Below, piece by piece: positions 44,266 to 53,929 of a stretch of 64,000 bases of DNA; positions within the stretch are counted from its first letter, which is position 1, and each line of letters starts with the position of its first letter. The DNA is from Parapedobacter pyrenivorans (GTDB taxonomy: Bacteria > Bacteroidota > Bacteroidia > Sphingobacteriales > Sphingobacteriaceae). The stretch spans positions 2,654,718-2,718,717 of the forward strand of contig NZ_BMER01000001.1 in the NCBI RefSeq assembly GCF_014636865.1. The letters run 5' to 3'. The notes under the pieces are model-generated. The model did not search any database, was not told where the DNA came from, and saw nothing but the letters and a program-made list of their open reading frames with translations. Position numbers and translations under genes: made by a program.

Positions 44266-47200
44266 ATGTTTAATCGGATTTATCAGTTAGGTATTGTGTT
44301 TTGTTTGGTGGCATCAATTGCTGTGGCACAACAAAGCGCATGGCAGGAAGTCAATCAGGCATACAAAACCGGAATGGAGTTGTATGAAAAGGGGAAGTAT
44401 GCCGCGGCAGCCAAGCATTTCGACCAGGTCGAAGCGATACGGATAAATTCTACGATGCAACAGGATGAGCATGTTGAATTGACGCTATTGAAGGAAAACG
44501 CTCGTTTTTACCAGGCTATTTGTGCGTTGGAATTGGGGGAATCGGATGCCGAGGGCCATTTCCTTCGGTATATCAAAGACTATCCGGCCAGTGCGAATTC
44601 CAAGGCTGCTTATTTTCAGGTAGGGAGATCCTATTTTGGAAAAAAAGACTATGAGCATGCGTTGGAATGGTTCAATAAACTCGATAGTCGGAATTTAGCT
44701 GGTCGGGAGAATAGGGAGTTTCGCTATAAGCAAGGCTATTCTTTTTTTATGACGGATGATTATGCTTCAGCCAAACCACTTTTCGAAACCCTTAAGGATG
44801 AAGGTGGCGTCTACCAGGAAGCATCGATCTATTATTATGCCTACTTAAGTTACCTGGACCGAGAGTTCAAAACAGCATTGACGGAATTCGAGAAGCTGAA
44901 AGGATCAAAGACCTACGAAGCGACCTATCCGTATTACATTACGGCACTTTATTATCTTGACAATCGATACGACGATGTGCTGACTTATGCCTTGCCGATA
45001 TTGGAAAATACCAAACAGGTTCATGAAACCGATATGTTCCGTATTATTGCCGCTACCTATTTTGCTAAGAACGATTTCGAAAGTGCGGCGGAATACTATG
45101 ATAAATTCCAGGCAGGAGATCAAGGTAAGACGCAAAACAACCAAGACAGTTATCAGATCGGTTACATTGCTTATAAAAACGGGGATTATGAAACGGCTAT
45201 TGCTGAGTTGCAAAAGCTGGAGGAGCCCGATGCCTATTACCAAAGCGCTATGATCGCGTTGGGTGATGCATTTCTGAAAAGCGGAGACAAACAGAGTGCG
45301 CGTAATGCGTTCTTTAAGGCATCCAAACTGGACTTCGATGCCGCATTGAAGGAAGAAGGGCTTTTCAACTATGCTAAATTGTCATCCGAACTCGAATTCC
45401 ATCAGGTGGCCCTCGAGGCCGCGAAAGAATATTTGGATACCTACCCAAAAACCAGCCGACTGGAAGATGCAAAAACATTGTATGCCGAGACCCTTTTAGG
45501 CACAAGTAATTACCGCGCTGCGGTGGATATCCTTGAATCGATCAAGAACCGCGGGCCTGAGGCAGATGCTGCCTACCAACGCGTAACGTATTACCGCGGA
45601 TTGGAATTTTACAATGAACGTGCGTTTGAAAATAGTATCTCACTATTTATGCGTTCCGAGCAGTATCCGATTGATCCACATATTACTGCCTTGGCTGCCT
45701 ATTGGAAGGCAGAAGCGATGTATGAGGTGCGTAAGTATGGTGAAGCTGTTCAGAACTTTTCGCGCTTCCTGCGGCTTCCTGCCGCGCGCAATACCGATGT
45801 CTATAGCTATGCAAACTATGCGTTGGCATATGCTGCATTCCGGAATGATAGCTTCAATACATCCGCCAATTACTTTGAACGGTTCCTCTCTACGGGTGGC
45901 AACGCGATTGAACCTAATGTGCGCAATGACGCTATTGCACGTCTTGGTGATTCTTATTTTTCGATGCGCAATTACGGCCGGGCGATGCAGTACTACGATC
46001 GACTGATTAACAGCAAGGCCCAAAGCCAGGATTATGCACTATTCCAACGTGGAATCATCCAAGGGTTGCAGGGTAGCAACGAGACTAAGATTAACACCTT
46101 ACGTTCCGTCGTTGAGCGATTCCCAAATTCCAACTATGCCGATGACGTGGCATTTGAGATTCCCTACACCTATTTTACAATGGGTGATTATGAAACGGCC
46201 ATCCAAGGTTTACAACAGATGATCGAACAATATCCCCGAAGCAGTTATGCACCTAGGGCATTGATGACCATTGGCCTTGTACAATACAACAAAGACGATA
46301 CCGAGGGTGCGATGGCCACGTTCAGAAAGGTGGTGGAAGAGCATTCCACAACCGACGAGGCCAGGCAAGCCCTGCGCTCCATTGAAAACATTTATTTGGA
46401 CCGTGGTGATGCTTCGGCGTACATCAATTATGCGACTAGTACCAATATCGGCGACTTATCGAAGGCTGAACAGGATAATCTCGCGTTTCAGGCCGCTCAT
46501 ACCCTGTTTGCGCGGGGCGAATACCAGGGAGCCGTGGAAGCCATTAATGCTTATTTTGATAAGTTCCCGAAACCGATACAGGAGAAGCATGCTCGGTACA
46601 TACGTGGTGTTAGCTATTATAGGACCGGCCACCCGAAAGAGGCGTTGCATGACCTTAATATCATCCTGAATGATTGGACGAGCCAATACACGGAAAACAC
46701 GCTGCTTACGGTATCCGAGCTCTACCTTGGTCTGGAACAGTATAATGAAGCTATTGTCCACCTCAAAAAATTGGAGCTTACTTCGGAATATAAATCGAAC
46801 TACGGTTATGCAGTCAATAACCTGATGGTTTGCTACGACAAGATCGGTGATATGGAGCAGGTGGTCAAGTATGCGGAGTTGATTAAGGCATATGACCGTT
46901 CGTCGGAGGAAGACATCGCTAAAGCCCACCTCTATACGGCGCGTGCGATGCTCATGAAAGGGGAAGTTCCACCAGCGCTGAAAGAACTTAATCTTGCAGC
47001 ACTGAAAAGTCAGACCATTGTCGGTGCTGAAGCCCGCTATCGGGTTGGCCAATTGCAGTACGAGGCGAAAGAGTATGATAAGGCGATCGAATCGGCGTTT
47101 GAGGTGATCAACAATATGGCGTCGTATGAATATTGGGTAGCCAAGAGTTTTATCCTGCTTGCGGATGCGTATGCCGGCAAAGGGGATGATTTCCAAGCGA

Positions 47201-47298
47201 AGAGTACCTTGGAAAGTGTCATCGAAAACTATGAAGGGGAGGATGACATCATCCCTTCGGCAAAGGAACGGCTAAATAAACTCAATAATAAGGAATAG
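44266..47298 (+). CDS. Periplasmic TPR protein, full-length parent
   Basis: Scaffold-type protein of 1010 residues with a signal peptide (IYQLGIVFCLVASIAVAQ) and TPR repeats over nearly its whole length (for example ANSKAAYFQVGRSYFGKKDY, NSNYADDVAFEIPYTYFTMG, PRALMTIGLVQYNKDD, DLNIILNDWTSQYTENTLL). It heads a cluster with an outer-membrane barrel, a HU/SPOR protein and ExbB, ExbD and TonB, so it probably works in the periplasm with a proton-driven envelope machine. Residues from about 258 to the end have a full second copy in the next gene. Confidence 0.88.
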   Translation: MFNRIYQLGIVFCLVASIAVAQQSAWQEVNQAYKTGMELYEKGKYAAAAKHFDQVEAIRINSTMQQDEHVELTLLKENARFYQAICALELGESDAEGHFLRYIKDYPASANSKAAYFQVGRSYFGKKDYEHALEWFNKLDSRNLAGRENREFRYKQGYSFFMTDDYASAKPLFETLKDEGGVYQEASIYYYAYLSYLDREFKTALTEFEKLKGSKTYEATYPYYITALYYLDNRYDDVLTYALPILENTKQVHETDMFRIIAATYFAKNDFESAAEYYDKFQAGDQGKTQNNQDSYQIGYIAYKNGDYETAIAELQKLEEPDAYYQSAMIALGDAFLKSGDKQSARNAFFKASKLDFDAALKEEGLFNYAKLSSELEFHQVALEAAKEYLDTYPKTSRLEDAKTLYAETLLGTSNYRAAVDILESIKNRGPEADAAYQRVTYYRGLEFYNERAFENSISLFMRSEQYPIDPHITALAAYWKAEAMYEVRKYGEAVQNFSRFLRLPAARNTDVYSYANYALAYAAFRNDSFNTSANYFERFLSTGGNAIEPNVRNDAIARLGDSYFSMRNYGRAMQYYDRLINSKAQSQDYALFQRGIIQGLQGSNETKINTLRSVVERFPNSNYADDVAFEIPYTYFTMGDYETAIQGLQQMIEQYPRSSYAPRALMTIGLVQYNKDDTEGAMATFRKVVEEHSTTDEARQALRSIENIYLDRGDASAYINYATSTNIGDLSKAEQDNLAFQAAHTLFARGEYQGAVEAINAYFDKFPKPIQEKHARYIRGVSYYRTGHPKEALHDLNIILNDWTSQYTENTLLTVSELYLGLEQYNEAIVHLKKLELTSEYKSNYGYAVNNLMVCYDKIGDMEQVVKYAELIKAYDRSSEEDIAKAHLYTARAMLMKGEVPPALKELNLAALKSQTIVGAEARYRVGQLQYEAKEYDKAIESAFEVINNMASYEYWVAKSFILLADAYAGKGDDFQAKSTLESVIENYEGEDDIIPSAKERLNKLNNKE

Positions 47299-50095
47299 AA
47301 ACTTGAACGGACGATGATAGCGCAAGAATCGATCGGCTACAAATACTTGCTTACCGGAGCTTTTTCGGTATTGCTAGCCGTAGGCTATGCGCAGGAGGAA
47401 GAGGAACAGATCGAACTGGAACGGCAAGAACAGCAACCGCCAACTGAACAACAGGGAGTGAGGGAGCCTGCTACGATAGATTCGATCGATGTGGTGCGCG
47501 ACTACCGGCCGATGTTGGCGGATGCCGTAAAGATTCGCCGAAGCCCTGACATGCGTATCGACCGGCAGGCACTTGAGACCGAGTTGCGTCGGATAGCCGC
47601 TACCACTTATTTCGCAAAGAACGCATTCAGAAAGCCTTATTACGGGAGCTTGCAAAAACGGCATCAGGAAGCGACGCCGAACAACATAAATAACTACCGG
47701 ATTGCTTACTTGGCATACGAGAATGGTGAATACGAAAGAGCGACCACCATTTTTGAAAAACTGGAAACTTCAGATGCCTTTTACCAAGGCTCGATGATTG
47801 CGTTGGGCAATATTTTTCTGGAAACCGGCGATAAACAAAGGGCACGGAATGCATTTGTCAAGGCGTCCGAACTGGATTTCGACCAGGCATTGAAAGTAGA
47901 CGGACTGTTTAATTACGCCAAACTCTTGTATGAACTGGACTCCGCAGCGGCTGCCGTGGAGGTCGCCCTGAAATATGTTCAGGAATATGCGGTTATCGCT
48001 CCGGGTGCGGAAAAGAACGAGAGCCCCGAAACCTTATTGGCTGAAATCCTGTTGGGTACGAGCAATTTCGAGGCGGCCGTAAATATGCTGGAATCATTCA
48101 CCAACAGGGATAAGGAAGCCGATTTGACCTATCAAAAGGTAGCGTATTATCGTGGATTGGAATTCTACAACGAACGGGCATTTGAAAACAGTATTTCCCT
48201 GTTTATGCGGTCGGAAGAGTTTCCCATTGATCCGCGGATAGCCGCATTGGCTACCTATTGGAAAGGGGAGGCAATGTATGAAGTGCGGAAATATACAGAA
48301 GCTGTACAGGCGTTTTCCCGTTTTCTCCGGATGCCTGCCGCCCCAGAAACCGACGTATACAACTATGCAAATTACGCGTTGGCATATGCGTCCTTTCGCA
48401 GCAACAGTTTCAATACGGCTGCCAGACATTTTGAACTTTTTTTGTCTACCGATGGTCGTTCGATGGAAAATAACGTGCGAAACGATGTCATCGCACGTTT
48501 GGGTGATTCGTATTTGACGATGCGTGATTATGGCCGGGCCAACCAATACTATGACCAACTGATTAACAGCAAAGCCCCTAATCAGGACTATGCACTGTTT
48601 CAGCGCGGTATTATCCAAGGATTGGAAGGTGACAATCAGACAAAAATGAGTACGCTTCGCTCGGTGACCGATCAGTTTCCGAATTCAAATTATGCCGATG
48701 ACGTAGCCTTTGAAATCCCGTACACACATTTCACGATGGGCGATTACGATACGGCTATTGAGGGGCTGCAGCGGATGATTGAAAAATACCCACGCAGTAG
48801 CTACGCCCCACGGGCGCTGATGACGGTCGGCCTGGTACAATATAATCAGGGAGATAGAGAAACGGCCATGGCTACATTCAGAAGGGTGGTGGAGGAACAT
48901 TCCACCACCGGTGAGGCCCGACAGGCGCTGCGTGCTATCGAAAGTATGTACCTGGATAGCGGCGATGCATCGGGTTACGTCAACTATGCAACCAGCTCGA
49001 ACCTCGGCGACCTGAGCAACGCGGAGCAGGATGACCTGACATTCCAGGCTGCACACACGCTGTTTTCCCGCGGACAATACCAGGCGGCGGTTGAAGCCAT
49101 TAATGCTTATTTCGATAAATTTCCAAACCCCATCCAGGAGAAACATGCCCGGTACATCCGCGGGGTAAGCCTGTACCGTACCGGCCATCCGAAGGAAGCG
49201 CTGCACGACCTGAATATCATCTTGAATGACTGGACCAGCCAGTATACCGAAAACACGCTGCTTGCGGTGGCGGATTTGTACCTCGGGCTTGAACAATATA
49301 ACGAGGCAATTGTGCACCTCAAAAAACTAGAGCTCACATCAGAATACGAAGCCAGTTATGGGTATGCCGTAAACAACCTGCTGGTCTGCTACTATGAAAT
49401 CGGCGATATAGAGCAAGTACTCAAATATGCCAAGTTGATTAAAGCATATGACTGGTCGGCTGAAGAAGACATCGCCAAAGCTCATCTGTATACCGGTCGG
49501 GCGCTGCTGCGGGAGGGAAATTCTACGGAAGCGGCCAAGGAGATGAACCTGGCAGCGTTAAAAAGCCAGACGGTGACGGGTGCCGAAGCACAGTACAACC
49601 TTGCACAGCTACAATATAAGGGCAAAAGATATGACAAGGCAATCGAAAGTGCCTTTGACGTGATTAACAACCGGTCGTCGTACGACTATTGGATGGCCAA
49701 AAGCTTCATCGTGCTGGCCGATGCCTATGCCGGCAAAGGGGATGATTTACAGGCGCAGCGTACGTTGGAGAGCATAATCGAAAATTACGAGGGCGAGGAT
49801 GATATCATTCCTTCGGCCAAGGAGCGTTTACAGAAATTGAATAATAAATAACAGGAATTTTAACGGGTTATGATCTTTCAGAAATCAATGCGATACGGGT
49901 ACTTGCTTACCGGGATTTTGTCGGGGACGCTCATGGTTGGATATGCACAGGAGGAAGCGCAGAAAGACGGACGGCCTGCTACGATTGATTCCATTGATGT
50001 GGTACGCGATTACCGGCCGATATTGGCAGATGCCGTGAAGATACGGCAGAGCCCGGATATGACCAATAAAAGACAATATCAACCCGAATTGACGT
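45037..50095 (+). repeat. Old tandem duplication, two units of about 2.5 kb
   Basis: Unit 1 runs from 45037 (TPR parent, codon 258) through the stop and 15-base spacer into the barrel-type start at 47314-47587. Unit 2 runs from about 47590 through 49851 and an 18-base spacer into the barrel gene start, to about codon 74. The spacers also look alike (AACTTGAACGG and AATTTTAACGG before ATGAT). Order parent-chimera-barrel is exactly what a tandem copy of the middle of a two-gene pair gives. Confidence 0.85.
47314..49851 (+). CDS. Chimeric TPR protein: N-terminus of the barrel gene joined to the TPR parent
   Basis: The 845 residues have two origins. Residues 1 to about 91 resemble the first 74 residues of the downstream barrel protein: same signal peptide pattern (YLLTGAFSVLLAVGYAQEE) and the strongly conserved PATIDSIDVVRDYRPMLADA and SPDM stretches. 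From R93 (RIAATTYFAKN) to the end it follows residues 258-1010 of the upstream TPR protein at equal length (753 residues). The join is near 47587. It keeps an intact frame, a secretion signal and good ends, so it is probably functional, with its TPR array brought under the barrel's N-terminal segment. A Q/E-rich insertion (about 28-48) is its own. Confidence 0.88.
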   Translation: MIAQESIGYKYLLTGAFSVLLAVGYAQEEEEQIELERQEQQPPTEQQGVREPATIDSIDVVRDYRPMLADAVKIRRSPDMRIDRQALETELRRIAATTYFAKNAFRKPYYGSLQKRHQEATPNNINNYRIAYLAYENGEYERATTIFEKLETSDAFYQGSMIALGNIFLETGDKQRARNAFVKASELDFDQALKVDGLFNYAKLLYELDSAAAAVEVALKYVQEYAVIAPGAEKNESPETLLAEILLGTSNFEAAVNMLESFTNRDKEADLTYQKVAYYRGLEFYNERAFENSISLFMRSEEFPIDPRIAALATYWKGEAMYEVRKYTEAVQAFSRFLRMPAAPETDVYNYANYALAYASFRSNSFNTAARHFELFLSTDGRSMENNVRNDVIARLGDSYLTMRDYGRANQYYDQLINSKAPNQDYALFQRGIIQGLEGDNQTKMSTLRSVTDQFPNSNYADDVAFEIPYTHFTMGDYDTAIEGLQRMIEKYPRSSYAPRALMTVGLVQYNQGDRETAMATFRRVVEEHSTTGEARQALRAIESMYLDSGDASGYVNYATSSNLGDLSNAEQDDLTFQAAHTLFSRGQYQAAVEAINAYFDKFPNPIQEKHARYIRGVSLYRTGHPKEALHDLNIILNDWTSQYTENTLLAVADLYLGLEQYNEAIVHLKKLELTSEYEASYGYAVNNLLVCYYEIGDIEQVLKYAKLIKAYDWSAEEDIAKAHLYTGRALLREGNSTEAAKEMNLAALKSQTVTGAEAQYNLAQLQYKGKRYDKAIESAFDVINNRSSYDYWMAKSFIVLADAYAGKGDDLQAQRTLESIIENYEGEDDIIPSAKERLQKLNNK

Positions 50096-51606
50096 ATAAT
50101 ATCCTCGATAAGAAGCTGGATATCAATACAGGTACGAAGCGATTGACAATTCAGGAAATGCCCTTCTCACGAACCCAAACGCTAACCAATAACTATGCGA
50201 AGATTGGAGCGGGTAATCTGGGCACGCTGCTGGGCGAGGTTTACTTGAGCTCTGACTATTGGGTGGATACCCGGTTGGGCGGGTATGTGAAGCACCTGAA
50301 CCAGCAGGGGACGATTGAGGAACAGAAGTTTTCTTCGCAACAAATCGGCGTATTTGGACGAACAGTGCTTGGGCCGGTTACTTTGGATGGTGAAGTGGGT
50401 TTCAACCGTTACGGCACCCGGTTTTATGGTACGGTAGCAGACCTCGACGGCGCATCGCTGAATGCCAGCCCGGCCAAACAGGCATTCAATGATATCTATT
50501 TTACCGGAGAGCTGACGAGCAACTATGACGAGGGGGCTTCGGATGCGTTCAGCTACTCACTTAAAGCCGATGCCTATAGCTATAGCAATGCCTACGATAC
50601 GAAGGAAAGTTCTTTTGCATTGGCCGGCTATATCAACAAGCAGATTAACGTATTTAATGTGGGCGCCAATATCTCCGGTGACTTTACATCAGTGAAAGAT
50701 GCCGCTTACAGCCTTGGAAATCATATCGGCCGGATTAATCCCTATATACGGTTTCAGGGGCCTAATTACAATATCACACTAGGTGCCAATTTCGTAGCGG
50801 AGTTCGGCGACTCCTCACGGACCAATATTTTTCCGTCCGCAGAAGTTGATTTCGCGCTGATTCCGCAGTTTGCCCATATTTTTGGGGGGATCAATGGTGA
50901 CGTAAACAGGACATCTGTTAAGGAACTGACCAAAGAAAATCCTTGGCTAGCAGCATTGGGGACGGATAATTACATCCGGAATTCCGTGGATCGCATGTAC
51001 GTGTTCGGCGGTATCAAGGGGAATGCTGGGGCTACCTTCGGCTATAAAGTGAAGGCGTTCTATAGGCGGATTGAGAGTATGCCGTTTTATGCCATCGCTC
51101 CAGGTACGCCCTATGCGTTCAATCTTATTTATGAAGACGGGGATAATGCAAGCACGATCGTGGGATTGGAGGGCGAGCTGAATGTCCGCATTTCGGAGGT
51201 GGTGACAGTGGGCGGTAGGTTGAACTTCAATGAGTTCGATCTTCAGCAGCAAGAGGAGGCTTGGTATATGCCCAAAATGCGGCTCGCGGCCAATGCACGT
51301 TTCAATATCAGCGACAAGCTGTATGTGGATGGTGAACTTCTTTTCCAAGGACAGACCTATGGATTGGTTAACGATGCCGGCGTGGGCCTTGGCGACTACG
51401 CCATCACCGAGATAGGCGATGCGGGGGCGCGTAAGGTGACAATACCCTCGTTTGCCGATTTGAGTGCGGGAGCCGAATACCGTGCAACTGATCGTATCGG
51501 AATCTATGTAAGATTGAATAATATGTTGGGTAATGATTACGAGCGTTACTTGTTTTACCCCAGGTTGGGCTTGAATGTCATCGGCGGCATTAATTTTTCA
51601 TTTTGA
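49870..51606 (+). CDS. Outer-membrane beta-barrel protein (TonB-dependent-receptor-like)
   Basis: The 578 residues have a signal peptide (YLLTGILSGTLMVGYAQ), a conserved N-terminal PATIDSIDVVRDYRPILADA segment, and a sequence of alternating beta strands ending GLNVIGGINFSF, with terminal phenylalanine typical of barrel proteins. No full plug domain or TonB box can be recognised, so it is not a standard nutrient receptor. Position among TPR, SPOR and ExbB/D/TonB genes suggests a structural or energised envelope role. Its first 74 residues were copied into the preceding chimeric gene. Confidence 0.82.
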   Translation: MIFQKSMRYGYLLTGILSGTLMVGYAQEEAQKDGRPATIDSIDVVRDYRPILADAVKIRQSPDMTNKRQYQPELTYNILDKKLDINTGTKRLTIQEMPFSRTQTLTNNYAKIGAGNLGTLLGEVYLSSDYWVDTRLGGYVKHLNQQGTIEEQKFSSQQIGVFGRTVLGPVTLDGEVGFNRYGTRFYGTVADLDGASLNASPAKQAFNDIYFTGELTSNYDEGASDAFSYSLKADAYSYSNAYDTKESSFALAGYINKQINVFNVGANISGDFTSVKDAAYSLGNHIGRINPYIRFQGPNYNITLGANFVAEFGDSSRTNIFPSAEVDFALIPQFAHIFGGINGDVNRTSVKELTKENPWLAALGTDNYIRNSVDRMYVFGGIKGNAGATFGYKVKAFYRRIESMPFYAIAPGTPYAFNLIYEDGDNASTIVGLEGELNVRISEVVTVGGRLNFNEFDLQQQEEAWYMPKMRLAANARFNISDKLYVDGELLFQGQTYGLVNDAGVGLGDYAITEIGDAGARKVTIPSFADLSAGAEYRATDRIGIYVRLNNMLGNDYERYLFYPRLGLNVIGGINFSF

Positions 51607-51663
51607 CAATTTGCTTGTCAGGTGAGTGCGGGCGTGTAAGTGAATAGTTAAGCAAGTAAGGAT

Positions 51664-52692
51664 ATGAATTTGGGTTTGTGTATAGCGAATTTGTTGAGGC
51701 GATACCCAGCTGTGGAGGTGCCAGGGATCGGTGTGTTTAGGAAAACGTACGTTTCCGCATTCTATGATGAAGCGCGATCTGCTTTTCTTCCGCCAGCAAA
51801 CCGCATCGAATTGACGGAAGAGCATACCGATGTATTTCCGATAACCGGATACCTGCAAGCGCAACAACAAGTTGATGGGGCTACGGCTTCGCGTATTTTG
51901 GACGGGGCAGTAAAGGAAGTCATGGAGGCCATTAGCCGCAATGGTCAAGCGTTATTGGACGGCCTTGGTTATTTGTTTCCCGATGGCGCGTCGTTTATAT
52001 TTGAACCGTTGAAAAACGATGATTTCCATTGGAAACCGATAAGCGCAGGGCCACCTGCCACAGGCGAGAAGGTCGCAATTGGGGAAGTGGAGACCCCATT
52101 AATTGAAGGCGGAGAACCTGAATCGGCAGTATCCACTGAAGAATACTCCGGTAGGGGTCGTACGACGCGGTGGATGATCGCTGCTGTATTGTTGGTGCTA
52201 TTGGTTGGTGTCGCCGCAATTTGGTATTTCCAGCCCGCCTTGTTCGATCGCACGGCGATAGCCGGATTTTTCGGACGGGCGGAGGTGCAACACCGTCAGT
52301 CAGCTAATCAAGAACCACCCGTAGCGGAAATTCCGTTGGTTGAAAGTAAGGCCGATTCGGTTGCCAAAGATACGGTCCAAGCAACGGCTTCGGCAATCGA
52401 TAGTATCCCTGTTGAGCGTATACCGGACGCAAAAATTGTGACGGAAAAGCCGTCCGTAACTTATGAGATTATCGTAGGGTCATTTGCCACTATGGCACAG
52501 GCAAGGAAATTTGTAGCTGATATGAAAGCGAAAGGGTACGATCTCCAAGCCATTGATAGCAAGATGCCGGGTAACCGGAAGAAGATAAGCTGGGGATCAT
52601 ATGCTACCGAAGAAGAAGCCTACCGGGAGCTGGCAAGGGTGCAGAAGAATTTCGAGCCCGGTGCATGGATTGCTAAAGTTGCACACGATTAG
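51664..52692 (+). CDS. HU-like/SPOR-domain envelope protein
   Basis: Bitopic inner-membrane protein of 342 residues. The N-terminal part (about 1-125, LCIANLLRRYPAVEVPGIGV; GLGYLFPDGASFIFEPL) resembles the HU-type domain of CCDC81-like bacterial proteins. One membrane helix follows (about 170-189, AAVLLVLLVGVAAIWYF), then a linker, and a C-terminal SPOR domain (about 267-339, YEIIVGSFATMAQARKFV, ISWGSYATEEEAYREL) that should bind denuded peptidoglycan at division sites. It precedes exbB in the same direction with a 47-base gap. Confidence 0.87.
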   Translation: MNLGLCIANLLRRYPAVEVPGIGVFRKTYVSAFYDEARSAFLPPANRIELTEEHTDVFPITGYLQAQQQVDGATASRILDGAVKEVMEAISRNGQALLDGLGYLFPDGASFIFEPLKNDDFHWKPISAGPPATGEKVAIGEVETPLIEGGEPESAVSTEEYSGRGRTTRWMIAAVLLVLLVGVAAIWYFQPALFDRTAIAGFFGRAEVQHRQSANQEPPVAEIPLVESKADSVAKDTVQATASAIDSIPVERIPDAKIVTEKPSVTYEIIVGSFATMAQARKFVADMKAKGYDLQAIDSKMPGNRKKISWGSYATEEEAYRELARVQKNFEPGAWIAKVAHD

Positions 52693-52739
52693 GAACACGC
52701 AGATTACAAAACAACAGAAGGAAATTATATCATTATTTT

Positions 52740-53441
52740 ATGTCACTATTACAACAAGACACCATTTACCCGCTTGACACGTTAGCGGGAGCAGCGCAGC
52801 AAACAGTAGAACTCGCCAATGAAAAAATAAGCCTGATCGGCTTGCTCTTCAAAGCGGGATGGATCATGATCCCTTTGGCATTATTACTCTTTGCCACGTT
52901 GGTGATATTCATAGAACGTTACCTCACGATAAAGAAAGCTTCAAAATACGATCCAAGCCTGATGTCGCACGTGAAGCAAAGCGTGCTTTCGGGTAGGTTG
53001 GATGGTGCGTTGTCAGTTTGTCGGGCAAGTAATAGTCCGTTGGGAAGGATGCTCGAAAAAGGACTGGTGCGTATAGGACGGCCCATTAAGGATATTGAGG
53101 GAGCGATAGAGAACATCGGTAAGCTAGAAGTTGCCCGATTGGAGAAGAATCTTAACATACTCAGCATCATCGCTGCTGTTGCGCCTATGTTAGGTTTCGT
53201 TGGAACGATTTTCGGTGTTATTATCATCTTCAGGGATGTAGAGGCCGCAGGTGGTATTGATATCGCGAGCGTGTCGGGTGGGTTGTATGTGAAGATGATT
53301 GCTTCGGCCGCAGGATTGACGATTGGTATCTTGGCATTTGCCGGATACCATTGGTTGAATACCATGCTTGAGCGATTGATTCTCCGGATAGAAACGGATG
53401 CCATTGAATTTGTTGACTTATTGGATGAACCGGGTTCATAA
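52740..53441 (+). CDS. MotA/TolQ/ExbB proton channel subunit
   Basis: Inner-membrane component that uses the proton gradient to energise TonB- or TolA-like proteins. The 233 residues show the first membrane helix (MIPLALLLFATLVIFIERYL), a cytoplasmic loop (NSPLGRMLEKGLVRIGRP), and the conserved AAVAPMLGFVGTIFGVIIIF and KMIASAAGLTIGILAFAGY helices. It is followed after 11 bases by exbD. The adjacent TPR, SPOR and barrel genes make a TolQ-like role as plausible as an ExbB role. Confidence 0.94.
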   Translation: MSLLQQDTIYPLDTLAGAAQQTVELANEKISLIGLLFKAGWIMIPLALLLFATLVIFIERYLTIKKASKYDPSLMSHVKQSVLSGRLDGALSVCRASNSPLGRMLEKGLVRIGRPIKDIEGAIENIGKLEVARLEKNLNILSIIAAVAPMLGFVGTIFGVIIIFRDVEAAGGIDIASVSGGLYVKMIASAAGLTIGILAFAGYHWLNTMLERLILRIETDAIEFVDLLDEPGS

Positions 53442-53452
53442 ACTTTTTGGGC

Positions 53453-53860
53453 ATGAATTTAAGAGCGAAACGAAATAAATCAGAGGTTAGGGTCTTTACG
53501 GATTCCCTGAATGATATCATGTTTTTCCTGATGTTGTTTTTCCTGCTGGCGTCCGCGGTTGCTAATCCCCAGGTGGTAAAATTATTGCTGCCGCGCTCCA
53601 GCGCCGGAGAGCAGTCTGTTGCCAAAAAGACACTTACCGTATCCGTAACCCAGGATCTGAAATATTACCTGGATAAGGAGGAAGTACCGTACGATAACCT
53701 GTTGAATGCGATCCAGGCCTATGTGCAGCCGGGAGAGGATCTTACCGTGATGCTCTACGCCGACAGTACGGTGCCTATCCAAAATGTAATTTCAGTAATG
53801 GATGTTGCCAACAAGCTGAAAATACGGCTGGTGTTGGCTACGGAGCCATTGCGCGAATGA
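53453..53860 (+). CDS. ExbD/TolR-family biopolymer transport protein
   Basis: The 135 residues from ATG 53453 (MNLRAKRNKSEVRVF) have one membrane helix (about 25-42, MFFLMLFFLLASAVANP), preceded by the conserved DSLNDIM with the aspartate needed for proton flow, and a periplasmic domain (about 55-133; LTVSVTQDLKYYLDKEEVP, VMLYADSTVPIQNVISVMD). It partners the ExbB-like protein just upstream. Confidence 0.93.
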   Translation: MNLRAKRNKSEVRVFTDSLNDIMFFLMLFFLLASAVANPQVVKLLLPRSSAGEQSVAKKTLTVSVTQDLKYYLDKEEVPYDNLLNAIQAYVQPGEDLTVMLYADSTVPIQNVISVMDVANKLKIRLVLATEPLRE

Positions 53861-53929
53861 GTTTTTGACTTATGGAATTCCAGTAAGAAAAGCATCCTAA
53901 TAAGAGAACGTAAAAGGTGTTGAAATACG

